A stretch of 24,575 nt of DNA from an uncultured Collinsella sp. (GCA_958447915.1 CAUDCB010000007.1:1-24575); one strand, 5' to 3'. Counted from the stretch's first letter, positions 11,721-21,456 are shown. Notes: generated by a model not told the origin, from the sequence alone. Translations and numbers: made by a program.

Positions 11721-11762
11721 TAAAAATCATCCCGCGCGGGCACTTGGCTCACGCGGGATGAT
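11721..11762 (-). terminator. Intrinsic terminator after the unknown membrane-protein gene
   Basis: The 11-bp stem ATCATCCCGCG pairs 11752-11762 with 11726-11736, and the minus strand then reads TTTTTA. It lies 6 nt past the stop codon at 11769. Confidence 0.85.
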
Positions 11763-11768
11763 GGTGTC

Positions 11769-12728
11769 TTATTTATCCTGCTCCAGCAGATCGGACGGTG
11801 TGCGGTCTGGCTTACCGCCGCGGAAGATCTCGCGACCGTGCAGGCGATGTTCCAAGTCGCGCTCGGTCTTTTCCTCCGTGATCTTGGTCTGGCTTACCGC
11901 CGGGTCCTCAATCAGTGACGACACCGAGTTCACCTGCTTTTGGATGCGCTCGGCAATCGTGTCGTCCATGCTCACGATACGCATCTTCCAGTCGATGCTC
12001 GTGGCATTTGACGAGCTCTTGGTCCACACAAACGTCAAAATGGCGCTCTGATGACCCCTCGCGGGGAACATGCCAAAGAAGGAATCATGCTGGATATTGC
12101 TGTCCTCATCGATATAGGCGTGCACGTTGTACACCACGCGGTCGATCTTATCGTTGAGCAGCGCGTTGGTCGCAAGTGCCGCGGCCTGGATCTGCCCGTT
12201 GGACAGCAGCTCAAGCTCGTTGGCAGACGATGTGTCCAACACCGTTACCTCGACCGTGCCTGTACGTTCATCGGCTTCATCGACGGTAAAGTCGAGCGGG
12301 AACTGCGTAAAGCCGTTACCCCACTCGAGTCCACCCTTGAGTGCTGTAGCAACGGTATCGACCGAAACGCTCTCGGACAGGTTGGCGGTGTTCAGACGGC
12401 GCATCACGCCGTAGCCGATCTGCATGCCCACGATCAGTACCAGGATGCCGATGACCACAGCCATGGCGGTCTTCGTAATGGTATGGCTCACCTGCGAGCC
12501 CGAAGGGTCGTCCTCGGACAGCGGGTCGATATGTTTTGCCTGGCTTGCGCGATCTTCGCTGCGAAGCTGCGCCAGCGCCGCCTTGTCTCCGCGCTTGGCA
12601 GCAGCCTCTTTTTCGCGCATGCGCTCGGTGCGCTTTTTGGCAAGCGTCGGATCCAAAACGCCGGATGCGTCGATCTCGGAGAATAACTCCGTCACTTCTT
12701 CCGGAGTCAAAGGGTTCTTGTCAGCCAT
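11769..12728 (-). CDS. Single-pass membrane protein of unknown function
   Basis: I do not recognise this 319-residue protein. Residues 1-82 are charged and probably cytoplasmic, with a basic, helix-prone stretch at about 28-60 (AKKRTERMREKEAAAKRG). A single membrane segment spans about 86-109 (AMAVVIGILVLIVGMQIGYG). The remainder is probably an extracytoplasmic domain of mixed strands and helices, with a charged C-terminal tail (about 270-319). No signal peptidase site or catalytic motif is visible. The gene starts 19 nt after the stop of the ABC transporter and ends at a strong terminator, so the two are probably co-expressed. It might support the transporter, but that rests on position only. 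Confidence 0.8.
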   Translation of the reverse strand: MADKNPLTPEEVTELFSEIDASGVLDPTLAKKRTERMREKEAAAKRGDKAALAQLRSEDRASQAKHIDPLSEDDPSGSQVSHTITKTAMAVVIGILVLIVGMQIGYGVMRRLNTANLSESVSVDTVATALKGGLEWGNGFTQFPLDFTVDEADERTGTVEVTVLDTSSANELELLSNGQIQAAALATNALLNDKIDRVVYNVHAYIDEDSNIQHDSFFGMFPARGHQSAILTFVWTKSSSNATSIDWKMRIVSMDDTIAERIQKQVNSVSSLIEDPAVSQTKITEEKTERDLEHRLHGREIFRGGKPDRTPSDLLEQDK

Positions 12729-12747
12729 AAACTTCCTGTCATATCAA

Positions 12748-14520
12748 TCAGTCGAGCTCGTGCGCACGCGCACCTTCGAACTGCATTCGATAGTAACGGG
12801 CATAGGTGCCGCCACGGGCGAGAAGCTGCTCGTGCGTACCACGTTCCACAACGCGACCATGCTCGACGGTCGCAATCTCGTCGGCATGTTTAATGGTCGA
12901 GAGACGGTGGGCGATGATGATCGTGGTGCGACCGCGCGCCAAGCGCTCGAGCGACTCCTGCACCGCCTCCTCGCTCTCGTTATCCAAGGCGCTCGTCGCC
13001 TCGTCCAGGATCAGGATCTTGGGGTTCTTGAGAAACACGCGCGCAATGGCTACGCGCTGCTTCTGGCCGCCCGAAAGACGGCTGCCGCGCTCGCCCACGA
13101 CCGTGTCGTAGCCCTGCGGCAGCGACTCAATGAAGGCATCGATATTGGCGCGGCGAGCGGCCTCGGCGACCTCTTCTGCCGTGGCGCCTGGCCTGCCGTA
13201 GGCGATGTTCTCGCCAATCGTACCGTCAAACAGATAGACATCCTGCTGCACCAGGCCGATGGCGCGGCGCAGACTCTGTTGCGTCACGTCGCGCACGTCC
13301 TGGCCGTCGATGCTGATGGATCCAGCAGCCACGTCATAAAAGCGCGGCAGCAGCGAACACGTTGTGGACTTGCCGCCGCCCGAGGGGCCAACCAGCGCAA
13401 TGGTCTGGCCGGGCTTGATAGACAGGTTCATATGGTCGATAACAGGGCGCCCGTCGGCGCCGCCCTCGCCCAATTCAACATCCTCGTAGCTAAAGCACAC
13501 GTCGCGATATTCAACCGCGCCAGCCGTCACCTGCAGATCCGCGGCATCTGGCTTGTCCTGGATATCCGGGGCGGTCGAAAGCACCTCGTCCATGCGTTTA
13601 AAGCCGGCGATGGCCTTCTGATACGTCTCAGCCGAGTTCACAAGCGTCTCGAGCGGGGTGCAGAACAGCGAAATGTAGAGCGCGAAGGTCGCCATATCGA
13701 CCGCCTGCAGCTGTCCCTGGGCCACCAGCCAACCACCCAGCAGCACCACAATCACGTACAACACGCCCGAGAGCAGGCCATACGTCGCAGTGTAGACGCC
13801 CATGGCGTGATACATATTCTCCTTGGACGAAAGATAGCGGTCGTTAGAGGCACGGAACTTGGAGCGCTCAGCTCCCTCGTTCGCAAAACTCTTTACCACG
13901 CGCATGCCTGCCAGCGAATCCTGCAGCTGAGCATTAATGCCGCTGATCTTTTTGCGGTTGTCGCTAAAGACCTCGCGCATGCGCATGTTCTGCCAAAACA
14001 TGATGACCGCAAACGCCGCCGTCACCACGGCCATGGCAAGCGCCAGCACCGGGGCAATAGCAAAGAGAATCACGAACGAGCCGACGATCTCGATGCCGCA
14101 GATGATAATCCACTCGGGCACGTGGTGTGCCGCCTCGCAGATATCGAACAGGTCGTTGACCACGCGGCTCATCATGTCACCCGAGCTGTTGCGATCGAAG
14201 TACGCAAAGCTAAAGCGCTCATACTGATCGAACAGGTCCTCGCGCATCTTGGACTCCATGCGCGCGCCCATCACGTGGCCCCAGTAACTCACAAAGTAGC
14301 GACAGGCGCAACGGATGGCATACATCAGTACCAGGCCAACCGCGATCATACCGAGCGCCTGCATAATAGCAGCCTGACCCTGGGTAAAGAGCCCACCGGT
14401 CAGATTGCGCAGAATGATAGGAAACGCCAAGTCAATGGCGGCAAGCACCAAAGCGCAAACAGTATCGGCAACAAAAAGCCCCATCTGGGGCTTGTAATAC
14501 GAAAGAAACCTCTTCAGCAT
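12748..14520 (-). CDS. ABC half-transporter, exporter type (membrane domain fused to ATPase)
   Basis: This 590-residue protein has the usual MsbA/multidrug-type layout. The N-terminal membrane domain (about 1-310) has six predicted segments, beginning with MGLFVADTVCALVLAAIDLAF. The ATPase domain shows Walker A GPSGGGKST (about 376), Q-loop QQDVYLFDGTIGENIAYG, signature LSGGQKQR (about 482), Walker B ILILDEATSALD (about 502) and the switch IIAHRLSTI. It should work as a homodimer, exporting a lipid, peptide or drug in an ATP-driven way; the substrate cannot be read from the sequence. The ATG has TTGAGGATCAC before it. The gene lies between the NUDIX terminator-like hairpin and the unknown membrane protein. 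Confidence 0.93.
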   Translation of the reverse strand: MLKRFLSYYKPQMGLFVADTVCALVLAAIDLAFPIILRNLTGGLFTQGQAAIMQALGMIAVGLVLMYAIRCACRYFVSYWGHVMGARMESKMREDLFDQYERFSFAYFDRNSSGDMMSRVVNDLFDICEAAHHVPEWIIICGIEIVGSFVILFAIAPVLALAMAVVTAAFAVIMFWQNMRMREVFSDNRKKISGINAQLQDSLAGMRVVKSFANEGAERSKFRASNDRYLSSKENMYHAMGVYTATYGLLSGVLYVIVVLLGGWLVAQGQLQAVDMATFALYISLFCTPLETLVNSAETYQKAIAGFKRMDEVLSTAPDIQDKPDAADLQVTAGAVEYRDVCFSYEDVELGEGGADGRPVIDHMNLSIKPGQTIALVGPSGGGKSTTCSLLPRFYDVAAGSISIDGQDVRDVTQQSLRRAIGLVQQDVYLFDGTIGENIAYGRPGATAEEVAEAARRANIDAFIESLPQGYDTVVGERGSRLSGGQKQRVAIARVFLKNPKILILDEATSALDNESEEAVQESLERLARGRTTIIIAHRLSTIKHADEIATVEHGRVVERGTHEQLLARGGTYARYYRMQFEGARAHELD

Positions 14521-14550
14521 GTGATCCTCAAAGAAATATCAGCAACGTAA

Positions 14551-14591
14551 GGCCCTGGGACAAAGCAATCAGCAGTACTTGTCCCAGGGCT
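14551..14591 (-). terminator. Terminator-like hairpin after the NUDIX gene
   Basis: GCCCTGGGACAA (14552-14563) pairs with its complement within 14578-14590. The T-run behind it on the minus strand is weak (CCTTACG), so termination may be partial and some reading into the ABC gene is possible. Confidence 0.6.
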
Positions 14592-14602
14592 ACCCCCACT
14601 CG

Positions 14603-15298
14603 TTAAAGCTCCGCGCCCCCAAGGCGGTGCGCGATGCTATCGCAGGCCAAGGCGCCCACGACGGTCTTGGCATCCTCGATCTTGCCGTCGAGCACGGCGT
14701 CGATCAGCTCGTGCAGCGGCACGAGGTCCACGTTGACGAACTCGTCATCATCGGGGTTGGGTGCATCGAACTCGAGCTTGGTGGCCAGGTAGATATGAAT
14801 GATCTCGTCGCAGAAGCCGCAGGTCGTGACAATCGACGTTAAAAAGCGAATGCGGCCGGCCCTAAAGCCCGTCTCCTCGTGCAGCTCACGCTTGGCGCAA
14901 TCGAGCGGATCCTCGCCCGGATCGAGCTTGCCGGCGGGAATCTCGACCGTCACACGGTCGATGGCGGTGCGGTACTGACGCACCAGCACAATCTTGCCGC
15001 TCTCGGTCAGCGCCACAACGGCCGCCGCGCCAGGATGTCGAATCACATCGCGGGCGCTGCGGTGACCGTTGGGCAGCTCAACCTCAAGACGGTGGACGTC
15101 GAGGATCTTGCCTTTCCAGGCGCACTCCTCCGAAAGAATCTTCTCGTGTAGCTCGGCATCGTGCGGGTCGTCATCGCCCAGCACCAGCATCGGCTCGTCG
15201 ACAACCTCGCCACCCGGCTCGCCCTCGGCGTGTCCGTACGCGCGGCCATCTTCCTCGACGATCTGCGCGTCCACGAGTTCTTCGTTCTTCTCGTCCAT
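14603..15298 (-). CDS. NUDIX hydrolase, ADP-ribose pyrophosphatase type
   Basis: The enzyme should split ADP-ribose or related nucleoside diphosphate sugars into AMP and a sugar phosphate. The full NUDIX box is present at about residues 122-144 (GKLDPGEDPLDCAKRELHEETGF, pattern GX5EX7REUXEEXGU), preceded by VLVRQYRTAIDRVTVEIPAG, which is typical of the ADP-ribose group. I place the start at the second ATG (15298, MDEKNEEL) because GAGAGGA stands 9 nt before it; the ATG at 15307 overlaps that site. The first 50 or so residues are an unusual acidic extension (EEDGRAYGHAEGEPGGEVVDEP) ahead of the normal family start near ILSEECAWKGKILDV. It follows purD by 21 nt and is probably in the same transcript. 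Confidence 0.9.
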   Translation of the reverse strand: MDEKNEELVDAQIVEEDGRAYGHAEGEPGGEVVDEPMLVLGDDDPHDAELHEKILSEECAWKGKILDVHRLEVELPNGHRSARDVIRHPGAAAVVALTESGKIVLVRQYRTAIDRVTVEIPAGKLDPGEDPLDCAKRELHEETGFRAGRIRFLTSIVTTCGFCDEIIHIYLATKLEFDAPNPDDDEFVNVDLVPLHELIDAVLDGKIEDAKTVVGALACDSIAHRLGGAEL

Positions 15299-15319
15299 CC
15301 GTCTCATTCCTCTCGGACT

Positions 15320-16624
15320 TTAGGCATCCCAGGCGTCGCGGCCACGCAGTGCGCGCAGACCGATGTCGTGACGCAGGGTCTTGCCCTCAAAATCAATCTT
15401 CTCGCAGGCCTCGTAGGCAAGGTTGCGGGCGTTCTCGAACGTGTCGCCCAGCGCGGTCACGGCAAGCACTCGGCCACCGTTGGTCACGAGCTGACCGTCC
15501 ACCACGGCGGTGCCGGCATGGTACACGGTCACGTTCTCCATGGCCTCGGCGTCGGCGATGCCGGTGATGACTTTGCCCTTCTCATAGCTGCCGGGGTAGC
15601 CCGCGCTCGTCAGGACAACGGCCACAGCCCACTCGTCACGCCAATCGAGCTCAATCTGATCAAGCTCGCAGTTGGCGCAGGCGAGCATAACCTCGACCAG
15701 GTCGTTCTTGAGGCGCGGCAGCACGACCTGCGTCTCGGGGTCGCCAAAGCGGGCATTGAACTCCAGCACCTTGGGGCCGGCGGGGGTGAGCATAAAGCCA
15801 CCGTACAGGCAGCCGCGGTAGTCGATACCCTCGGCAGCAAGCTCGGCCACGGTCTGCTCCATGACCGCCACCATGGTGGCGTGCTCCTCGTCGGTCACGA
15901 TGGGCACCGGGCTGTAAACGCCCATGCCGCCGGTGTTGGGGCCAAGGTCGCCCTCGAGCGCGCGCTTGTGGTCCTGCGAGGTGGCCATGGGGCGCACGGT
16001 CTTGCCGTCGGTAAAGGCCAGCAGCGAACACTCGGGGCCAACCAGCATCTCCTCAATGACAACGGTGTTGCCGGCATCACCAAAGGTACCGCCAAAGCAC
16101 TCGCGCACGGCCTCTTCGGCCTGCTCGAGCTCAGTCGCCACGATAACGCCCTTGCCTGCGGCCAGGCCGTCAGCCTTCACGACCAGCGGGGCACCCTGCT
16201 CGCGCACATAGGCAAGAGCCGAAGCCTCGTCAGTAAACGAGCCGTAGGCGGCCGTCGGAATGCCGGCACGCTCCATGAGCTGCTTGGAGAATAGCTTGGA
16301 GCCCTCCATCTGGGCACCCTCGGCACCCGGACCAAAGCAGGGAATACCCGCCGCGCGCACGGCGTCGGCCACGCCCGCCACGAGCGGAGCCTCGGGGCCA
16401 ATCACCACGAGTCCGCATCCATGGCTCTGGGCAAACGCCGCCACGGCCGCAGGATCGCAATCGTCGAGAACCACGTTCTCGCCGCAGCTCGCGGTGCCGC
16501 CGTTACCCGGCGCAATGTAGAGCTTGCCGGCGCGCGGTGATGCTGCGAGCTTAGCTGCCAAAGCGTGCTCGCGGCCGCCGCTGCCCAACAACAGGATGTC
16601 GATGGTTTGAGTGTCCGCCTTCAA
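15320..16624 (-). CDS. purD: Phosphoribosylamine-glycine ligase (GAR synthetase)
   Basis: PurD joins glycine to phosphoribosylamine with ATP, the second step of purine synthesis. The N-terminal motif LLLGSGGREHALAAKL, the ATP-grasp signature around VVKADGLAAGKGVIVA, EGDLGPNTGGMGVYSP and the GARS motif EFNARFGDPETQ are all present. The length, 434 residues, is normal. The start is a TTG at 16624 with GAGGAGGC before it; the in-frame open sequence further upstream has no sequence typical of the family. The gene stands 118 nt behind purA with a terminator in between, so it may have its own promoter. Confidence 0.94.
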   Translation of the reverse strand: MKADTQTIDILLLGSGGREHALAAKLAASPRAGKLYIAPGNGGTASCGENVVLDDCDPAAVAAFAQSHGCGLVVIGPEAPLVAGVADAVRAAGIPCFGPGAEGAQMEGSKLFSKQLMERAGIPTAAYGSFTDEASALAYVREQGAPLVVKADGLAAGKGVIVATELEQAEEAVRECFGGTFGDAGNTVVIEEMLVGPECSLLAFTDGKTVRPMATSQDHKRALEGDLGPNTGGMGVYSPVPIVTDEEHATMVAVMEQTVAELAAEGIDYRGCLYGGFMLTPAGPKVLEFNARFGDPETQVVLPRLKNDLVEVMLACANCELDQIELDWRDEWAVAVVLTSAGYPGSYEKGKVITGIADAEAMENVTVYHAGTAVVDGQLVTNGGRVLAVTALGDTFENARNLAYEACEKIDFEGKTLRHDIGLRALRGRDAWDA

Positions 16625-16678
16625 GGGTGCCTCCTCTATGGATGAATGGCTCGCTCCGCGCGAGCCTTTTGCAAGCAA
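16625..16678 (-). promoter_or_regulatory. Leader of purD with a perfect hairpin
   Basis: GGCTCGC-TCCGC-GCGAGCC at 16648-16666 forms a 7-bp stem. On the plus strand it is followed by TTTT, but no plus-strand gene ends here. On the minus strand it lies about 23 nt before the purD start and could affect translation. No purine riboswitch core is seen. Confidence 0.4.
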
Positions 16679-16720
16679 ATATACCCCTCGGCCGCCCGCT
16701 TGGGCTGCAAAGGGGTATAT
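16679..16720 (-). terminator. Terminator-like hairpin after purA
   Basis: ATATACCCCT (16679-16688) pairs with AGGGGTATAT (16711-16720), and inner GC-rich bases can extend the stem. It lies 22 nt after the purA stop. The T-run is short (TTTGCTTGC). Confidence 0.6.
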
Positions 16721-16742
16721 CGCAATAACCGAATAGTGCCGA

Positions 16743-18029
<1,287 letters not shown>

Positions 18030-18095
18030 GTTTACTCCTTACATTCATGGACTGTCTACGCGCCACGCCGGCACGCAGAAGCACAAAACATTCCC

Positions 18096-18115
18096 AGTAT
18101 ACCCGTGCAACGGGT
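18096..18115 (-). promoter_or_regulatory. Probable purA promoter -10 box and overlapping hairpin
   Basis: On the minus strand TATACT stands at 18101-18096. A small hairpin ACCCGT-GCA-ACGGGT (18101-18115) overlaps it and follows the dnaB stop. The -35 box is poor. The hairpin may be a weak dnaB terminator or an operator. Confidence 0.4.
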
Positions 18116-18122
18116 GCCTGTC

Positions 18123-19514
18123 CTACTCCTCGGTATGCGCCCCATCAAGCTCATAGAACTTGGTGGATGCCGGCAGGAACATCAGGTCGACGTCACCGAT
18201 CGGGCCCGAACGGTTCTTGGCCACGACGATACGCGTAACGCCCTCGTCGGGTCGATCGTCACGCGAGGCCTCGGCCTCATCGGCGGATCGGTCCAAGAAC
18301 ATGACGATATCGGCGTCCTGCTCGATGGAACCCGATTCACGCAGGTCGGACAGCTGCGGGCGCTTGCCGGTACGGGATTCAACCTGACGCGACAGCTGTG
18401 ACAGCGCGATCAGCGGAATCTTGAGCTCCTTGGCCATAATTTTCAGACCACGCGACATCTCGGAGACCTCGACGGTGCGGCTCTCGGAGCGACGTCCCGG
18501 CGGAGGACTCACCAGCTGCAGGTAGTCCAGGATGATGATGGCCTTCTCCTTGTTGTGGAGCATGCGGCGGCTCTTGGCGCGGATCTCGGTCACCGTGGTG
18601 CCGGGCGTATCGTCAATCAGGATGTCGAGCTTAGACAAGGTCTGCGTGGCCTCGTTGATATTGGCCCACTGCTCGGGGCTAATGCGGCCCGTACGGAAGT
18701 CGCTGATCGAGATCATGGCGTAGGCGCAAATCAGGCGCTGGGCAATTTCCTTGCCCGACATCTCTAGCGAAAAGAAGCCGACGGTATAGCCCGCAGCGGC
18801 GGCATTCAGTGCCAGGTTCAGAGCGAATGACGTCTTACCCACGGCAGGGCGAGCGCCGATAATGATGAGCTGGCCCTCGCGGAAACCCATAAGCATGCGG
18901 TCGAGCGACGGGAAGCCGGTGGGCACGCCCGCGGCCTGTCCACCGGCCTTACACACTTCCTCGGCCTCGTTATAGGCCTCGACCATAAACTCGGTCAGTG
19001 TCTTATAGCTCGACTTAACCTCGCGCGCCGTGACCTTGAGCAGCTTGCTCTCGGCCAGCTCCACGACCTCTTTGGTGTCGGTAGGGGCGTTATAGGCCAG
19101 CGCGTTGATCTCGTTGGTGGCACCGATCAGCTCGCGCAGCATCGAGTCGCGGCGAACGATGGCGGCATGGTGCTGCCAGTTCACGAGCGACAGGGTCTGA
19201 CCCATCAGCTCCAAAATGTAGGCCTCGCCGCCCACGGCATCAAGCTTGTTGATGCTGCGCAGGTAATCGATCAGCGAGATAGAGTCGATGGGAATGCGGC
19301 TGTTGTACATATCGACCATCGCGGTGTAGATGGTCTTATGAATGGGCCGGTAGAAGTCATCGGGCTGCAGCTCGACCTGGGCCTCCTCGACCACCTCGGG
19401 CGATAGCAGCATAGCGGCCAGTACGTTGGCCTCTGCATCTTGGTTTTGGGGAAGACCCAACTTGGAGCCACGGTCCTCGACCGTCAGCCCTGTCTCCCTA
19501 TCGTCGTATGCCAT
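18123..19514 (-). CDS. dnaB: Replicative DNA helicase
   Basis: DnaB is the hexameric helicase that unwinds DNA at the replication fork. The N-terminal domain (LPQNQDAEANVLAAMLLSPE, FYRPIHKTIYTAM) is followed by a linker and the RecA-like domain with Walker A IIIGARPAVGKTSFALN, Walker B AIIILDYLQLV, SQLSRQVE and DLRESGSIEQDADIVMFL. The protein is 463 residues from the start I choose, the ATG at 19514 (MAYDDRE), which has GAGGA 5 nt before it; an ATG four codons upstream is less well placed. No intein interrupts it. It follows rplI, an order also known from other bacteria. Confidence 0.97.
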   Translation of the reverse strand: MAYDDRETGLTVEDRGSKLGLPQNQDAEANVLAAMLLSPEVVEEAQVELQPDDFYRPIHKTIYTAMVDMYNSRIPIDSISLIDYLRSINKLDAVGGEAYILELMGQTLSLVNWQHHAAIVRRDSMLRELIGATNEINALAYNAPTDTKEVVELAESKLLKVTAREVKSSYKTLTEFMVEAYNEAEEVCKAGGQAAGVPTGFPSLDRMLMGFREGQLIIIGARPAVGKTSFALNLALNAAAAGYTVGFFSLEMSGKEIAQRLICAYAMISISDFRTGRISPEQWANINEATQTLSKLDILIDDTPGTTVTEIRAKSRRMLHNKEKAIIILDYLQLVSPPPGRRSESRTVEVSEMSRGLKIMAKELKIPLIALSQLSRQVESRTGKRPQLSDLRESGSIEQDADIVMFLDRSADEAEASRDDRPDEGVTRIVVAKNRSGPIGDVDLMFLPASTKFYELDGAHTEE

Positions 19515-19670
19515 GAGCATCCTCATTCATATCGCTTGCGGGCATCCATAGTATCAGCCACGGTCCCAAAACGGGCCGCACGCCGCCAATCATCACCGAA
19601 CGAAACGGATGAACGGTCCCTCATTTGGGACTTCACCGCAACGCCTGCCATGGCGCTCGCTGAGCGTAGA
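19515..19670 (-). other. Spacer between rplI terminator and dnaB
   Basis: No gene is seen here. A small dyad GTCCC-TCATTT-GGGAC lies at about 19616-19631. A dnaB promoter may lie in this stretch, since a terminator precedes it, but no convincing boxes were found. Confidence 0.3.
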
Positions 19671-19706
19671 AAACAAAAGGGCGCCCTGGTCTCCCAGAGC
19701 GCCCTT
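19671..19706 (-). terminator. Intrinsic terminator after rplI
   Basis: On the minus strand AAGGGCGCTCTGG pairs with CCAGGGCGCCCTT (one mismatch) and is followed by TTGTTTT. It lies about 30 nt after the rplI stop and would reduce reading into dnaB. Confidence 0.85.
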
Positions 19707-19738
19707 CTTAGAACAAGATTGTTGCGTCGCAGCAAATG

Positions 19739-20278
19739 CTACTCGGCAGCAGCCTCAGTCTCGACCTCGGCGGTCTCGGCCTCGGCGACCTCAGCGGTCT
19801 CCTCAGTCTCAGCCTCGGCAGCGAGCTCCTCGGCGGTAACGCCAACGAGAACGACAACCTCGGCCTTGATCTCGCGGTACAGCGAGATGGCAACGGTGTG
19901 GGCACCGGCAACCTTGATGGGCTTACCGAGCTCGACGCGCTTGCGGTCGATGTCCATACCGAGCTGAGCCTTGATGGCGTCAGCGATCATAGCGGCGGTA
20001 ACGGAGCCAAAGAGGATGCCCTCGTCGCCGACCTTGACGTCAACGGTGACCGTCTTGCCCTCGAAGGCAGCCTTGGTCTCGTTGGCGGTAGCCAGACGGA
20101 CGGCCTCGCGCTTGGCGATGTTGTTGCGACGCTCGTCAAGCTGCTTAAGGTTGCCCTTGGTGGCGGCAACAGCGAGCTTCTTGGGGAACAGGAAGTTCTC
20201 AGCGTAACCCTGAGCGACCTCTACGACGTCACCCTCGCCGCCCTTGCCCTTGATCTCATCGAGAAGAATAACCTTCAT
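19739..20278 (-). CDS. rplI: 50S ribosomal protein L9
   Basis: L9 binds 23S rRNA on the large subunit. The N-terminal signature is clear: MKVILLDEIKGKGGEGDVVEVAQGYAENFLFPKKLA, followed by the long helix (LKQLDERRNNIAKREA) and the C-terminal domain (GILFGSVTAAMIADAI). The protein has 179 residues, against about 148-150 in most bacteria. The extra 30 residues form a tail made almost only of Glu, Ala, Thr and Val (for example ETEETAEVAEAE). The tail is probably disordered, and its role is unknown. AAGGGAG lies before the ATG. The gene sits 15 nt behind rpsR in the same operon. Confidence 0.97.
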   Translation of the reverse strand: MKVILLDEIKGKGGEGDVVEVAQGYAENFLFPKKLAVAATKGNLKQLDERRNNIAKREAVRLATANETKAAFEGKTVTVDVKVGDEGILFGSVTAAMIADAIKAQLGMDIDRKRVELGKPIKVAGAHTVAISLYREIKAEVVVLVGVTAEELAAEAETEETAEVAEAETAEVETEAAAE

Positions 20279-20293
20279 GATGCGTCTCCCTTC

Positions 20294-20560
20294 TTAGCCG
20301 CGGTCGCGGTTGCCACGAGAGGAAACCACGGGGACGGTGTACGGCAGGAGAGCCATCTCGCGGGCGCGCTTGATGGCGTTGGCGATGTCATGCTGATGCT
20401 GCGTGCAAGCGCCAGTGACGCGACGGGGCTTGATCTTGCCACGGTCGGTCATGTACTTACGGAGAAGCTGAGTGTCCTTATAGTCGATGAACTCAGTGTT
20501 CTCCTTGCAGAACTGGCAGTACTTACGACGCGGCTGACGTGCAGAAAAATCATTAGCCAT
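20294..20560 (-). CDS. rpsR: 30S ribosomal protein S18, zinc-binding form
   Basis: S18 pairs with S6 on the platform of the small subunit. The start is taken at MANDFSARQ (20560), giving 88 residues; the upstream in-frame codons do not resemble S18. Family motifs include YKDTQLLRKYMTDRGKIKPRRVTG. The cysteines in CQFC (early) and the pattern C-x2-H (ACTQHQHDI) indicate the zinc-binding form. The ribosome binding site is modest (GAAAGG, about 10 nt away). A small hairpin CTTCGG-CGAA-CCGAAG (20585-20600) lies between ssb and this gene. Confidence 0.96.
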   Translation of the reverse strand: MANDFSARQPRRKYCQFCKENTEFIDYKDTQLLRKYMTDRGKIKPRRVTGACTQHQHDIANAIKRAREMALLPYTVPVVSSRGNRDRG

Positions 20561-20632
20561 GTCAAAATACCTTTCGTTTGGCAACTTCGGCGAACCGAAG
20601 CCGCCTCTCACTCAAAAATAGGTGAACAGCCC

Positions 20633-21088
20633 TTAAAACGGGATGTCCTCATCGTAGACGTCGACCGCGGGCGGCGTAGCCACCGGTGCGGCAGGACGCG
20701 GTGCGGGCGTCGCAGGGGCTGCGGGGGCGTAACCGCCCTGATCGTAGCCACCCTGGCCACCGCGGGAGCTCATAAACTCGATCTCATCGACGATGACCTC
20801 AAGCTTGCTCCGGCGCTGGCCGTCGCGCTCCCAAGAGCTGTAGCGCAGCTTGCCCTCGATCGCGACCTTGTTTCCCTTTGCCAGGAAACGGCTCACGGCC
20901 TCGGCGCGCGTGCCGAACATGGTGCAGTCGACAAAGTTGGGATAGTCCTCCCACTCGCCAGTCTGCGGGTTGCGGCGACGATCGTTCACGGCTACGCCAA
21001 AGGACAGAACCTGGGTTCCGCCGGCAGTGGCGCGCAGCTCGGGATCACGCGTGAGGTTACCGGTGATGTTCACTCGATTGATGCTCAT
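20633..21088 (-). CDS. ssb: Single-stranded DNA-binding protein
   Basis: SSB covers single-stranded DNA and recruits replication and repair proteins. Residues 1-105 form the OB fold (INRVNITGNLTRDPELRATAGG, FVDCTMFGTRAEAVSRFLAKGNKVAIEGKL). A flexible Gly/Ala/Pro-rich linker follows (about 108-143), and the C-terminal tip DEDIPF is the canonical partner-binding tail. It has 151 residues and lies between rpsF and rpsR, as in many bacteria. Confidence 0.97.
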   Translation of the reverse strand: MSINRVNITGNLTRDPELRATAGGTQVLSFGVAVNDRRRNPQTGEWEDYPNFVDCTMFGTRAEAVSRFLAKGNKVAIEGKLRYSSWERDGQRRSKLEVIVDEIEFMSSRGGQGGYDQGGYAPAAPATPAPRPAAPVATPPAVDVYDEDIPF

Positions 21089-21136
21089 AACTCACTACTT
21101 CCTCTTGGGGCACAAGCCCAGTCCAAAACGACAGTC

Positions 21137-21430
21137 TTACTCCTGGTCGTCGCGACGGACGATCATGTGGCGGACCACAGCGTCGGTGATGCGCAGGACG
21201 CGATCAAGCTCGGCGATCTGGGTAGGATCTGCGTGGAAGTTGATGAGGGTGTAGTCACCATCGGTGAGGTCGTTGATCTCGTAGGCGAGCTTGCGCTTGC
21301 CCCACTCGTCAACGGAGTCGACCTTGCCAGCGCCCTCAGCGATCGTGGTATCGATACGCTTCATAACAGCGAGACGAGTCTCGGGGTCGAGCGACGGGTC
21401 AACAAAGAACAGCAGTTCATAAGCCTTCAT
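21137..21430 (-). CDS. rpsF: 30S ribosomal protein S6
   Basis: S6 binds S18 and 16S rRNA on the small subunit platform. MKAYELLFFVDPSLDPETR starts the protein and GKRKLAYEINDLTDGDYTLINFHA is the typical core. It has 97 residues, a normal length. The ATG at 21430 has AGGAGGTGACAAT before it. It is the first gene of the rpsF-ssb-rpsR-rplI operon, with a promoter at 21502-21530 and a leader hairpin at 21457-21485. Confidence 0.97.
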   Translation of the reverse strand: MKAYELLFFVDPSLDPETRLAVMKRIDTTIAEGAGKVDSVDEWGKRKLAYEINDLTDGDYTLINFHADPTQIAELDRVLRITDAVVRHMIVRRDDQE

Positions 21431-21456
21431 ATTGTCACCTCCTCTGGGCAAATGTG

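Noticed and set aside
12424..14550. Long plus-strand frame of 708 codons
   Set aside because: It lies antisense to the ABC transporter, whose motifs are beyond doubt; high-GC codon use keeps the opposite frame open.
16625..16742. Purine riboswitch before purD
   Set aside because: There is only a simple hairpin and the purA terminator; no conserved purine-riboswitch core was found.
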